A stretch of 64,000 nucleotides of DNA from Ruminococcoides sp052118065 (GCA_052118065.1 JBQKHY010000012.1:8946-72945), one strand, 5' to 3'. Numbered from the stretch's first letter, positions 54,431-63,495 are shown. The notes: generated by a model not told the origin, from the letters alone. Numbers and translations are program-made.

Positions 54431-55759
54431 CTATAAATGAGCAAGTTCGTGATTTTGCATAAAAGAAAGACACCTCGATTCCATGTGTTGTATAATGAAA
54501 GTGCCAAAACAAACATTTGCAACATTTACGAAAGAAGGTGTCTCTCGCAAATACTATACATCATTCCTCATTCATATACAACCAGTTTAAAAAATTAAAC
54601 TTATGCAAATTTTATTCGAACCGAGTAATAAACCATCTTATGAGTATCCTAATCAGTATTTTCATTTCAGGATATCATGGAAAAACCACGGACTTTGCTA
54701 AAAACAGTTCCTGCCACAGAACTACGATTGCCCATTTCCTCAATTCCGGAAAATGGGATGATTCCTTACTTTCAGATACGTTAAAATGCTCTGTCATTGA
54801 GATTATTTATTCAGAAGCAGCACGCACCGGAAAACCTGTTCTCTGTATTGTGGACGATACGATTGCTTCAAAGACAAAGCCTTCGTCACAGGCTTTACAT
54901 CCGATTGAAGATGCGTATTTTCACCAATCCCATTTAAAGGGAAAACCGGATTACGGGCATCAGGCAGTTGCTGTTATGCTTTCCTGCAATGGCATTGTTC
55001 TGAACTATGCTTTTGTAATGTACAATAAGTCAATTTCCAAGATTGACATTGTACAAAGCATTGCAAAGGAGCTGCCTGTTCCACCGGTAATGTCCTATTT
55101 TCTTTGCGACTGCTGGTATGTTTCTGAAAAGATAATCAATACCTTTGCACAGAGAGGGTTCCATACCATCGGTGCTTTGAAAACAAACCGTTTGCTGTAT
55201 CCATCGGGAATGAAAAAGAAACTTCGTGAACTGGCCGCCGAATTGTCTGTTACACATCGTGAATTTGACCTTGTGACAGTCAAAAAACGAAACTATTATG
55301 TGTACCGGTACGAGGGAAACCTCAACGGCATAGAAAATGCGGTAGTTCTTTTGAGTTATCCGGAAAAAGCATTTGGTAATCCCAAAGCATTGCGTGCTTT
55401 CATCAGTACAAACGCAGCCCTGTCTACACAGGAGATTCTTTCCTGGTATGTGTGTCGATGGCCGATTGAAGTATTTTTCCGCCAGTGTAAGGATAAACTG
55501 GCACTGGACAGCTATCAGATACGCTCTGCACAGGGAATCAAAAGGTACTGGCTACTTATGTCACTGGCACATTTCATGTGTGCAGTGGGTACTGGTAGGT
55601 TCTGTTCGTTTGAAACTGGATATCACGAAATCTGTGATACCATTCAGCTGGAAAAGTATCGTTATCTTTTTCAATGCGCAAAGGAAAGCAATGATTTTGA
55701 TTCATTTATGAAATTCGCAGTGTAGTTTTGTGCAATTTTTCAAATTTGCTCATTTATAG
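54431..55759 (+). mobile_element. Insertion sequence copy 1 (IS701/IS4-like DDE)
   Basis: 1329 bp with terminal inverted repeats CTATAAATGAGCAA at the left and TTGCTCATTTATAG at the right. It has one transposase gene and forms the left end of the composite transposon. Confidence 0.88.
54517..55725 (+). CDS. tnp: DDE transposase (copy 1)
   Basis: A 402-aa transposase. The DDE triad is visible as CIVDDTIASK (~120), FLCDCWYVSEK (~203) and WPIEVFFRQCKDKLALDSYQIRS (~315), the Y-(2)-R-(3)-E-(6)-K type signature of IS4-like enzymes; the layout is like IS701/DDE_5 proteins. The frame opens at a TTG (54517) without a good ribosome site; GAAGAAGGTG lies further in, and the internal ATG at 54643 is possible, so the N-terminus is uncertain. 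Identical to 57613-58821. It would act on both IS ends, and so on the composite. Confidence 0.85.
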   Translation: MQHLRKKVSLANTIHHSSFIYNQFKKLNLCKFYSNRVINHLMSILISIFISGYHGKTTDFAKNSSCHRTTIAHFLNSGKWDDSLLSDTLKCSVIEIIYSEAARTGKPVLCIVDDTIASKTKPSSQALHPIEDAYFHQSHLKGKPDYGHQAVAVMLSCNGIVLNYAFVMYNKSISKIDIVQSIAKELPVPPVMSYFLCDCWYVSEKIINTFAQRGFHTIGALKTNRLLYPSGMKKKLRELAAELSVTHREFDLVTVKKRNYYVYRYEGNLNGIENAVVLLSYPEKAFGNPKALRAFISTNAALSTQEILSWYVCRWPIEVFFRQCKDKLALDSYQIRSAQGIKRYWLLMSLAHFMCAVGTGRFCSFETGYHEICDTIQLEKYRYLFQCAKESNDFDSFMKFAV

Positions 55760-55766
55760 CTATCAA

Positions 55767-55780
55767 GTACGATTTCGTAC
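55767..55780. promoter_or_regulatory. Palindrome upstream of MATE gene, likely MarR operator
   Basis: GTACGA-TT-TCGTAC lies 25 bp before the MATE start and 7 bp inside the IS border. MarR proteins bind such symmetric sites, and the marR gene follows MATE. The native promoter upstream is cut off by the IS. Confidence 0.55.
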
Positions 55781-55804
55781 ATTTTTTATATCAGGAGGAT
55801 TTTT

Positions 55805-57136
55805 ATGCATATTGAATTATCGGAGCATTTCACTTACAGCAAACTGCTCCGCTTCACATTCCCATCCATCATTATGATGGTGCTGAACTCCATCTATGGT
55901 GTTGTAGATGGATTTTTTATCTCAAACTTTATCGGCGCAGAGCCTTTTGCTGCGGTCAACATTGTCATGCCGTTCCTGATGATCTTCGGTGCGGTCGGAT
56001 TTATGATCGGAACCGGAGGCAGTGCACTCGTTGCCTACACTTTGGGCGTTGGCGATAAGAAGAAAGCGAACGAGATCTTTTCTCTGCTTGTTTATCTGCT
56101 GGTCGGTCTGGGACTTCTGCTTACCGTAATTTGTGAGATCTTTGTCGGACCGATCTCGCAGTTTCTGGGTGCAGATGCCGAAATGCTCCCATATTGTGTG
56201 ACTTACGGCAGGATCCTGATGATTGCTCTTGTTCCGTTTATGCTTCAGAATGTATTTCAGAGTTTTCTTGTCACAGCGGAGCGTCCGCAGCTTGGACTTG
56301 TTACAACATTGGTATCCAGTGTGTTAAACATCGTGCTGGATGCATTGTTTATCGCAGTATTTCGATGGGGAGTGGCAGGTGCCGCATCTGCTACAGCACT
56401 CAGCCAGACGATCGGCGGCATTGTACCACTGACCTTTTTTATCATGTCAAGGAGCAGTAAACTTCGTCTTGGAAAAACACATATGGATCTGCGTGCGATC
56501 ACAAAAGCCTGTACAAACGGTGCTTCCGAGTTTATGACAAATGTGTCTATGTCAATCGTAAATATGCTGTATAACTGGCAGCTGATGCGAATGCTCGGCA
56601 CAAATGGTGTTGCGGCATATGGCGTGATCATGTATGTGAACGATATTTTTCTGTCTATTTATATCGGCTATTCGATGGGAAGCGCACCGATCGTAGGCTA
56701 CCATTATGGCGCAGAAAACAGAGACGAACTGAAGAATCTCTTCAAAAAAAGCCTCAGGATCATTCTGGTCATGAGCATAGTTCTGACCATAGCGGCAGAA
56801 CTTCTGGCAAGACCGCTGTCGATGATCTTTGTAAGCTACGATACGGAACTTTTGGAAATGACAACCTATGCATTTGCCGTATATTCCATTTCCTTCTTTG
56901 TTTCAGGGTATAATATTTATGCATCATCGTTCTTCACTGCACTGAACGACGGATTTACTTCCGCGACGATTTCTTTTGGAAGAACGGTGATTTTTCAAGT
57001 GATCTGTGTTCTGGTACTTCCGATCCTGTTCGGACCATATGGGATCTGGTATGCAGTGATCGCGGCAGAAATTTTTGCACTGATCCTGTCGATCTTCTTC
57101 CTGATGCGCAACAGGAAAAAATATGGATATATTTGA
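55805..57136 (+). CDS. MATE-family multidrug efflux transporter
   Basis: A 443-aa membrane protein with about 12 hydrophobic segments. N-terminal LRFTFPSIIMMVLNSIYGVVDGFFISNFIG and the mid-region ERPQLGLVTTLVSSVLNIVLDALFI plus GVAGAASATALSQTIGG are typical of MATE pumps. It would export cationic drugs or toxins with a Na+ or H+ gradient. CAGGAGG precedes the ATG. marR follows 15 bp downstream. It is cargo of the composite transposon; the substrate is unknown. Confidence 0.88.
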   Translation: MHIELSEHFTYSKLLRFTFPSIIMMVLNSIYGVVDGFFISNFIGAEPFAAVNIVMPFLMIFGAVGFMIGTGGSALVAYTLGVGDKKKANEIFSLLVYLLVGLGLLLTVICEIFVGPISQFLGADAEMLPYCVTYGRILMIALVPFMLQNVFQSFLVTAERPQLGLVTTLVSSVLNIVLDALFIAVFRWGVAGAASATALSQTIGGIVPLTFFIMSRSSKLRLGKTHMDLRAITKACTNGASEFMTNVSMSIVNMLYNWQLMRMLGTNGVAAYGVIMYVNDIFLSIYIGYSMGSAPIVGYHYGAENRDELKNLFKKSLRIILVMSIVLTIAAELLARPLSMIFVSYDTELLEMTTYAFAVYSISFFVSGYNIYASSFFTALNDGFTSATISFGRTVIFQVICVLVLPILFGPYGIWYAVIAAEIFALILSIFFLMRNRKKYGYI

Positions 57137-57151
57137 TGGGAGGCGTAGTTC

Positions 57152-57532
57152 ATGGACTCAAGATTTAAAGAATGGGTTTATATTGAAGGTCTGATGCAGA
57201 GTGCCTACCATGAGGCTGCACTCAAGATGAATCTCTCAGACAGTGAATTCTGGATTTTGTATGTTTTTAATTTTCATCAGGAAGGCTGCAACCAGAGCGT
57301 TCTCTACAAAGAAGCCTGCCTGACAAAATCCACTGTAAATTCAGCAATCCGTAAGATGGAGCAGAAAGACCTCCTCTACCTTACCCCAGGAGAAGGCCGC
57401 AATACAATGGTCTTCCTCACCGAAAAAGGCCGTAAACTGATGGAAGACACCGTCTACAAAGTCATCCAGATCGAAAACACGATCTACGATACCTGGACAC
57501 CTGAGGAACAGAAACTTTTTATGAAACTATAA
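57152..57532 (+). CDS. MarR-family regulator, C-terminus cut by the IS
   Basis: A 126-aa MarR-like protein: DSEFWILYVFNFHQEGCNQSVLYKEACLTKSTVNSAIRKMEQKDLLYLTPGEGRNTMVFLTEKGRKLME is the winged HTH. The last native codon is AAA at 57524-57526; the final Leu and the TAA stop come from the IS inverted repeat (CTATAA...). MarR proteins are usually somewhat longer (~140-150 aa), so the last dimerisation helix may be shortened. It likely represses the MATE operon. GGGAGG precedes the ATG. Confidence 0.82.
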   Translation: MDSRFKEWVYIEGLMQSAYHEAALKMNLSDSEFWILYVFNFHQEGCNQSVLYKEACLTKSTVNSAIRKMEQKDLLYLTPGEGRNTMVFLTEKGRKLMEDTVYKVIQIENTIYDTWTPEEQKLFMKL

Positions 57533-58855
57533 ATGAGCAAGTTCGTGATTTTGCATAAAAGAAAGACACCTCGATTCCATGTGTTGTATAATGAAAGTGC
57601 CAAAACAAACATTTGCAACATTTACGAAAGAAGGTGTCTCTCGCAAATACTATACATCATTCCTCATTCATATACAACCAGTTTAAAAAATTAAACTTAT
57701 GCAAATTTTATTCGAACCGAGTAATAAACCATCTTATGAGTATCCTAATCAGTATTTTCATTTCAGGATATCATGGAAAAACCACGGACTTTGCTAAAAA
57801 CAGTTCCTGCCACAGAACTACGATTGCCCATTTCCTCAATTCCGGAAAATGGGATGATTCCTTACTTTCAGATACGTTAAAATGCTCTGTCATTGAGATT
57901 ATTTATTCAGAAGCAGCACGCACCGGAAAACCTGTTCTCTGTATTGTGGACGATACGATTGCTTCAAAGACAAAGCCTTCGTCACAGGCTTTACATCCGA
58001 TTGAAGATGCGTATTTTCACCAATCCCATTTAAAGGGAAAACCGGATTACGGGCATCAGGCAGTTGCTGTTATGCTTTCCTGCAATGGCATTGTTCTGAA
58101 CTATGCTTTTGTAATGTACAATAAGTCAATTTCCAAGATTGACATTGTACAAAGCATTGCAAAGGAGCTGCCTGTTCCACCGGTAATGTCCTATTTTCTT
58201 TGCGACTGCTGGTATGTTTCTGAAAAGATAATCAATACCTTTGCACAGAGAGGGTTCCATACCATCGGTGCTTTGAAAACAAACCGTTTGCTGTATCCAT
58301 CGGGAATGAAAAAGAAACTTCGTGAACTGGCCGCCGAATTGTCTGTTACACATCGTGAATTTGACCTTGTGACAGTCAAAAAACGAAACTATTATGTGTA
58401 CCGGTACGAGGGAAACCTCAACGGCATAGAAAATGCGGTAGTTCTTTTGAGTTATCCGGAAAAAGCATTTGGTAATCCCAAAGCATTGCGTGCTTTCATC
58501 AGTACAAACGCAGCCCTGTCTACACAGGAGATTCTTTCCTGGTATGTGTGTCGATGGCCGATTGAAGTATTTTTCCGCCAGTGTAAGGATAAACTGGCAC
58601 TGGACAGCTATCAGATACGCTCTGCACAGGGAATCAAAAGGTACTGGCTACTTATGTCACTGGCACATTTCATGTGTGCAGTGGGTACTGGTAGGTTCTG
58701 TTCGTTTGAAACTGGATATCACGAAATCTGTGATACCATTCAGCTGGAAAAGTATCGTTATCTTTTTCAATGCGCAAAGGAAAGCAATGATTTTGATTCA
58801 TTTATGAAATTCGCAGTGTAGTTTTGTGCAATTTTTCAAATTTGCTCATTTATAG
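57527..58855 (+). mobile_element. Insertion sequence copy 2
   Basis: Same 1329-bp sequence as 54431-55759, same orientation and same inverted repeats; every landmark is displaced by 3096 bp. It is the right end of the composite transposon. Confidence 0.88.
57613..58821 (+). CDS. tnp: DDE transposase (copy 2)
   Basis: The 402-aa product is identical to that at 54517-55725, with the same DDE motifs and the same uncertainty of start (internal ATG at 57739). Identity of two copies points to recent movement. Confidence 0.85.
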   Translation: MQHLRKKVSLANTIHHSSFIYNQFKKLNLCKFYSNRVINHLMSILISIFISGYHGKTTDFAKNSSCHRTTIAHFLNSGKWDDSLLSDTLKCSVIEIIYSEAARTGKPVLCIVDDTIASKTKPSSQALHPIEDAYFHQSHLKGKPDYGHQAVAVMLSCNGIVLNYAFVMYNKSISKIDIVQSIAKELPVPPVMSYFLCDCWYVSEKIINTFAQRGFHTIGALKTNRLLYPSGMKKKLRELAAELSVTHREFDLVTVKKRNYYVYRYEGNLNGIENAVVLLSYPEKAFGNPKALRAFISTNAALSTQEILSWYVCRWPIEVFFRQCKDKLALDSYQIRSAQGIKRYWLLMSLAHFMCAVGTGRFCSFETGYHEICDTIQLEKYRYLFQCAKESNDFDSFMKFAV

Positions 58856-58862
58856 TTAACAG
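58856..58862. repeat. Right 7-bp target duplication TTAACAG
   Basis: Directly repeats 54424-54430 and adjoins the IS copy 2 right end. Confidence 0.85.
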
Positions 58863-58909
58863 CTTGCAAAAGTCATATAAAATGAGATTTGAAAGGTGAA
58901 TGTAACTTC

Positions 58910-60130
58910 ATGTTTGCTAAAAATTCAAAGGCATATTCTGTCTACCTGCTGTTCCGATTTGTCTTTTCCCTGGCGTTTTCTATGTCCACAGTGCTTTCCA
59001 TCGTGTACCACCTGGAGGTGGTGCAGCTGGATGCTTTCCAGCTTGTCCTGGTAGGGACGGTTCTGGAGACCTCCTGCTTTCTGTTCGAGATACCCACCGG
59101 TGTGGTGGCGGATTTGTATAGCCGTCGGCGCTCGGTGCTGATTGGAATGTTCCTCTACGGCCTGGGCTTTCTGATGGAGGGTGCGCTACCGTGGTTCGCG
59201 CCGGTTCTGCTGGCCCAGGTTGTCTGGGGTTGCGGTGATACCTTCATCACCGGCGCTCTGGAGGCGTGGATTGCCTCGGAGGAAGAGGACAAACCCATAG
59301 ACAAGGTGTTCCTGCGGGGCAGTCAAATGGGGCAAATCGGCGGCGTTCTGGGCGTGGTGCTGGGCACACTGCTGGGAAACATAAACCTGCAAATGCCTGT
59401 CATCTTGGGGGGCAGTTTGTGCTTGTTGTTGGGGCTGGTGTTGGTTCGCATCATGCCAGAAACCAACTTCTCCCCTGCTATTGAGGAACGGCAGGGCTTG
59501 CTTAAAGACTTTGTCTGCCTGTTCAAGCTCAACCTGGGCTTTGTGAAAGGCGCACCTGTGTTGCTGGCGCTCTTAGCAATCACACTATGCGGGGGACTTG
59601 CCAGTGAAGGCTTTGACCGGCTCTCCACCGCTCATTTTCTGGATGACACGGTAATACCCGTTATCGGGCCGCTGAACAGCGTCACTTGGTTCGGTGTTAT
59701 CAGTCTTATCGGCAGCGGCTTAGGTATTCTGGCTTCTCAGTTGCTCATCGCCCGCATGGAGAAAAAAGGGACTGTCAGCCGAACCAGTGTGGTCATGTCC
59801 ACCAGCGCCGGGTATATCCTGTGCCTGGTTCTCTTCGCGGTGGGGCGGAGCTTTTGGTTCATGTTGTTGGTGTTCCTGCTGGCGGGGCTTATGCGCACCA
59901 TCAAGGAGCCTGTGCTGGCCGCCTGGATGAACGACCATGTGGATGAGAAAATGCGCGCCACAGTCTTTTCCACCAGCGGACAGCTGGACTCTTTCGGGCA
60001 GATCATCGGCGGGCCTATTGTGGGGCTGGTAGCCCAGCAGGTGTCCATACCCTGGGGGCTGGTCTGTACCGCTTTCCTGCTGTTGCCCGCGCTGTTCTTA
60101 GTGCCGGTGGCGGGAAAGAAGCGGGATTGA
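58910..60130 (+). CDS. tet(40): Tetracycline efflux MFS transporter Tet(40)
   Basis: A 406-aa major facilitator protein with 12 hydrophobic segments and the MFS loop DLYSRRRSVLIGM (motif A position, about residue 68). The N-terminus MFAKNSKAYSVYLLFRFVFSLAFSMS matches my memory of Tet(40), a tetracycline efflux pump known directly downstream of tet(O/32/O) in human gut Clostridia. ATG 58910 follows AAAGGTGA; the frame opens at 58889. Its upstream neighbour is now a transposon end, so former read-through from the tet promoter may be interrupted. The gene has much higher G+C than tet(O/32/O). Confidence 0.88.
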   Translation: MFAKNSKAYSVYLLFRFVFSLAFSMSTVLSIVYHLEVVQLDAFQLVLVGTVLETSCFLFEIPTGVVADLYSRRRSVLIGMFLYGLGFLMEGALPWFAPVLLAQVVWGCGDTFITGALEAWIASEEEDKPIDKVFLRGSQMGQIGGVLGVVLGTLLGNINLQMPVILGGSLCLLLGLVLVRIMPETNFSPAIEERQGLLKDFVCLFKLNLGFVKGAPVLLALLAITLCGGLASEGFDRLSTAHFLDDTVIPVIGPLNSVTWFGVISLIGSGLGILASQLLIARMEKKGTVSRTSVVMSTSAGYILCLVLFAVGRSFWFMLLVFLLAGLMRTIKEPVLAAWMNDHVDEKMRATVFSTSGQLDSFGQIIGGPIVGLVAQQVSIPWGLVCTAFLLLPALFLVPVAGKKRD

Positions 60131-60151
60131 TATGGCATAGTTAAGTTTACT

Positions 60152-60179
60152 GACGAGCGGGAGATTACTTCCGCTCGTC
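60152..60179 (+). terminator. Terminator after tet(40)
   Basis: GACGAGCGG (60152-60160) pairs with CCGCTCGTC (60171-60179) followed by TTCATTTAG. Confidence 0.75.
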
Positions 60180-60369
60180 TTCATTTAGTAGCGCAAAATT
60201 TGAGGACTCTTTATTTCCTTATTCGGTATAGCGGAGGCGGCTGTCAATTCGACATAATTTTCTTGTGATACTTTACCGTACATGAGCATTTGTTTCGTAT
60301 TTGAAAGAACAAACTCACCAAATAAAAAAAACGATATTCGGGTGGGTTATTTTGTTATACCCTAAATTA

Positions 60370-60407
60370 CCCTCTGAATTTGTTTTTAAATTTGGAGGGA
60401 TTTTTTT
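60370..60407 (+). terminator. Hairpin with T run in the tet(40)-sigma interval
   Basis: CCCTC and GAGGG with inner AAATT-type pairing, followed by seven T residues. The surrounding 60,180-60,728 is non-coding as far as I can see; a 163-aa frame at 60380 overlaps the sigma gene and lacks a ribosome site. Confidence 0.6.
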
Positions 60408-60728
60408 ATGTCCTTTTTTCGGGCAGTTATCTATCTGCTCATACGAAGCAAAATTTATCAATACATAGCATATCAGAGAACGGCAGGAAACCAGTTAAAA
60501 AAATTTCTGCCAGTGCAACGGTACTTCTCACCTTGAAAGTAGAAGTACAATCTCCATACAATAGAATTACTATTTCCTATAACCGTAAAGGTCACAGAGC
60601 CTTTGCGGTTTTTCTTTTGTCGATTTTTGTTGGAAAGTGCCGTAGGGCTGTTTCTGATATGCGGTGTCGTTCTCCGCCTCTCCATCTGGATTTTTACATT
60701 TCAAAAATTCAGATTGGAGGTATTAGCG

Positions 60729-61238
60729 GTGAAATACGCACCAAGAAAAGTATATATCAAAGAAAGCGGCGGCTATGTGGAACTGTCCTATACGGATTTC
60801 TGCCGCCGCAGGCAAGCCGACAAGGGATATATGGACAAGCTGTTTATCCCCGTCCAAGGTTGTCTGCTTGAAGTCGTAAGGGAGCAATATGCGGACTTCT
60901 ACCGTGACAGGGAGCGGTGGCGTTACCTGCAAAAATTAGATGCGAGGAACAGCCTGCTATCTCTGGACGGATTTACGGACAGCGAGGGGAATCCTCTGGA
61001 CTTTATCACTGATGAAGCGGTGGACATTGCAGAAACCGTTGTCAATGCGGTCATGGTGGACAGGCTGAAAGCCGCCCTGCCTTTGCTGTCGGATAGTGAA
61101 CAGGAGCTGATACAGGCAATCTTTTTTGACGGACTTTCCGAGCGTGAAGTCGGGGCGAGGTTGGGCATAACCCAGAGCGTTGTAAACAAACGCAAAGCCA
61201 GAATCCTAATAAAACTAAGAAAGATAATAGAAAATTAA
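60729..61238 (+). CDS. Sigma-70-like regulator
   Basis: A 169-aa protein. GTG 60729 is taken as start because GGAGGT lies before it and the protein then begins KYAPRKVYIKESGGYVELSYTDFCRR; the open frame upstream to 60603 is not supported. The C-terminus ALPLLSDSEQELIQAIFFDGLSEREVGARLGITQSVVNKRKARILIKLRKI is sigma region 4 HTH. Similar proteins are common on conjugative elements and regulate element genes. A first member of three related regulators in a row. Confidence 0.78.
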   Translation: MKYAPRKVYIKESGGYVELSYTDFCRRRQADKGYMDKLFIPVQGCLLEVVREQYADFYRDRERWRYLQKLDARNSLLSLDGFTDSEGNPLDFITDEAVDIAETVVNAVMVDRLKAALPLLSDSEQELIQAIFFDGLSEREVGARLGITQSVVNKRKARILIKLRKIIEN

Positions 61239-61332
61239 AATTTAAGGCGTTCAGCCCCCTTGTTTTTTCCTTTGGGAAGATGAGGGGGCTTTTCTCTGCC
61301 CTCTCAATCAATTCTGATTGGAGGAAGTAAGA

Positions 61333-61758
61333 ATGGCATACAACCACGGACGGGAGGACAGGAAATGGCGTATCTGGAAAGAAGCGGAGGAAAAGCTGCT
61401 GCGTGAGTGCGGCGTTGATGAAGCGACCATTGAGCAGATACGCATGGCGGACAGGGCAGACTTCAATTCCAACAGGCGGTTTTACCGATGGACGAATGAC
61501 GTTGCGGAATACCTTGAGGACATGGCAGACAGGGAGCGGCAAGCGGAGGTGAATACAGTTGCGGAGTTACTGGAAGAGATTGAGAGCGAAAATCTCTATC
61601 AAGTATTAGTCACGGTGGACGGGCGTACCTTGAAAATCGTCCTGCTGAAAATGCAGGGGTATTCCACAAAGGAGATTGCCCCGCTTGTGCATTTGACGAC
61701 TGGTGCCATCTATGCGAGGTTAGACCATCTGCGGAAGAAGCTGCGGAAAATTTTATAG
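61333..61758 (+). CDS. Second sigma-like regulator
   Basis: A 141-aa protein (MAYNHGREDRKWRIWKEAEEKLLRECGVDEATIEQIRMADRADFNSNRRFYRW...) with a C-terminal HTH: VLLKMQGYSTKEIAPLVHLTTGAIYARLDHLRKKLRKIL. GGAGG lies before ATG 61333; the frame opens at 61318. It is likely co-transcribed with neighbours. Confidence 0.75.
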   Translation: MAYNHGREDRKWRIWKEAEEKLLRECGVDEATIEQIRMADRADFNSNRRFYRWTNDVAEYLEDMADRERQAEVNTVAELLEEIESENLYQVLVTVDGRTLKIVLLKMQGYSTKEIAPLVHLTTGAIYARLDHLRKKLRKIL

Positions 61759-61841
61759 CTTCTAAAACAGCCTGCCATCCTGCGGGCTACTGGGTGAGGG
61801 ATGGAAATCCCCTCACTCATTTTTTGCAGGAGGACAACAGG

Positions 61842-62513
61842 ATGGCATACAGGGTTAAGGCATACACGCTTCGGGAGGAATCCACGGAAAGCGGCACAAG
61901 GTATTTTATCAGCTTTAAGGACGGGCAGGGCAAATCCCACGAGTTGGAAGTGTCGGAACAGTTCTTTATGGAGTTTCGGCAGATGGAGCGCAGGAACAGG
62001 AATCTTTTCTAATGGGACGAGCGGCACAGGGAGTTTTCGGAAGTATGGGACGAAACCCTTTACAGACGGGCGTTAAAGCTGCCTAAGAGCATTGAGGAAC
62101 AAATGATTGAAGCAGAACGGGCGGAACTGCTCTGTAAGGCGGTTGACAGACTGCCAGAGATACAAAGGCGACGTTTCCTGCTCTACTACGAGTATGAGTT
62201 CAATTTTTACCAAATCGCCGCTATGGAGCATTGCACCGCTTCTGCAATACAGAAATCCGTTGCTGTTGCAAAGAAGAAAGTAAAAGCGGAAATTGAAGAA
62301 ATATCTCCAACCGTGACCGACACCGCCCGAAAAAGAAATCTGTTTTTTATTTGTGTGGGATTGGCGGTATTACATACTCTCACTTTTTTCGTGGGAGTAA
62401 ATCTATTTTTAAGGAGGTCAACGCCTATGTGCAACAAAAACAAGATAACTGCCCGAAAGGAGGAAACCCATGCAGAAGTTACAGACAGTCAACGCCGAAA
62501 CGCTCCTTTATGA
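61842..62513 (+). pseudogene. Third sigma-like regulator with in-frame stop
   Basis: The frame begins at ATG 61842 (AGGAGG before it): MAYRVKAYTLREESTESGTRYFISFKDGQGKSHELEV...NRNLF, then TAA at 62010-62012. It resumes in the same frame as WDERHREFSEVWDETLYRRALKLPKSIEEQMIEAERAELLCKAVDRLPEIQRRRFLLYYEYEFNFYQIAAMEHCTASAIQKSV, a sigma region 4. A CAA-to-TAA change would explain the break. The tail beyond ~62330 is hydrophobic and not sigma-like, and runs into the repA start. Either a dead gene or two pieces with reinitiation at ATG 62103. Confidence 0.65.
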
Positions 62514-63495
62514 GCCGCTTGAGAAGCCGTCCTTTGTGGTGGACAGCCTTATCCCCACAGGCTTGTCGCTGTTCTGCGGCTCACAGAAGATAGGCAAGAG
62601 CTGGCTCATGCTGAAGCTGTGCTTATGCGTGTCGCAGGGAATCCCCTTATGGGACATGACGACAATGGAGGGCGATGTGCTTTACCTCTGCCTTGAGGAC
62701 ACGTTCTGCCGCATACAGGACAGGCTGTTCCGTTTGACGGACGAAGCGAGCGGGCGGCTTCATTTTGCCGTGGCAAGCTGCAAGCTGTCAGACGGTCTTA
62801 TCGTGCAGCTTGAGGATTATCTGAAAGACTATCCAGACAGCAGGCTCATTGTCATTGATACCTTGCAGAAAGTCCGTACAGCTTCAAAAGACAATGCCTA
62901 TGCAAGCGACTATGGGGACATCTCCCTCATCAAAGACTTTGCCGACAGGCACTCTCTGGCGGTCATTGTCGTACACCACATCCGAAAGCAGAATGACAGC
63001 GACGTGTTCAACAAGGTGTCTGGGACGACAGGATTAACGGGGAGTGCGGACGCTACCTTTGTTCTGGAAAAGGAGAAACGTGCGTCTGACACCGCCAAGC
63101 TGTATGTGACGGGCAGGGACACGCCTTATCAGGAATACACGCTGCGTTTCCGTGATTGCCGTTGGGAGCTTGTGGAGCGGAAAACGCAGGAGCAGCTTGC
63201 GAAAGAAACGATACCAGATGTCCTTTTTCGGTTGGTGGATTTTATGAGGGATAAGGAAGAATGGATAGGCACGGCAACGGAACTGTTAGCCGCTATGGGG
63301 GAAACGGAAACCATACCCACGGTGATTACGAAATGGCTGAATGAATACCGCACCACATTTTTAAGCGAGAACCGTATCTGCTACCAGTACAGCCGCAGGA
63401 AAGACGGCAGGCGGATTGCCCTTGCAAGGAGGGCGGGTGACAGCGGTGATGGTGGTGACAGCGATATTAGGATACCCCCCTGTTACTGTCATTGA
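62470..63495 (+). CDS. RepA-like RecA-fold ATPase
   Basis: A 341-aa protein: GLSLFCGSQKIGKSWLMLKL (Walker A, ~33-50), GDVLYLCLEDTFCRIQDRL, RLIVIDTLQKVR (Walker B, ~120), AVIVVHHIRKQND and SGTTGLTGSADATFVL. This is the AAA_25/RepA helicase fold used by plasmid and element replication. The C-terminal ~110 residues form a separate winged-helix-like domain (LFRLVDFMRDKEEWIGTATELLAAMG). AAGGAGG precedes the ATG. The last codons lie in a direct repeat that continues beyond the gene. Confidence 0.82.
   Translation: MQKLQTVNAETLLYEPLEKPSFVVDSLIPTGLSLFCGSQKIGKSWLMLKLCLCVSQGIPLWDMTTMEGDVLYLCLEDTFCRIQDRLFRLTDEASGRLHFAVASCKLSDGLIVQLEDYLKDYPDSRLIVIDTLQKVRTASKDNAYASDYGDISLIKDFADRHSLAVIVVHHIRKQNDSDVFNKVSGTTGLTGSADATFVLEKEKRASDTAKLYVTGRDTPYQEYTLRFRDCRWELVERKTQEQLAKETIPDVLFRLVDFMRDKEEWIGTATELLAAMGETETIPTVITKWLNEYRTTFLSENRICYQYSRRKDGRRIALARRAGDSGDGGDSDIRIPPCYCH

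Larger units (their letters stand above)
54431..58855. mobile_element. Composite transposon carrying a MATE pump and MarR gene
   Basis: Two copies of one IS, 1329 bp each and apparently identical in the same orientation (54431-55759, 57527-58855), enclose a MATE-marR pair. The outer ends are flanked by TTAACAG on both sides, while the inner flanks (CTATCAA, and ATGAAA before the second copy) do not match each other. So the whole 4425 bp moved as one unit into the tet(O/32/O)-tet(40) interval. Removing it and one repeat restores TTAGCTTAACAGCTTGC. Confidence 0.88.

Noticed and set aside
54431..58855. Two independent IS insertions instead of one composite
   Set aside because: The outer flanks share TTAACAG while the inner flanks do not match either IS side, which fits a single composite event better.
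60380..60871. 163-aa open frame before the sigma gene
   Set aside because: No ribosome site, low-complexity look, and it overlaps the supported sigma gene and a terminator.
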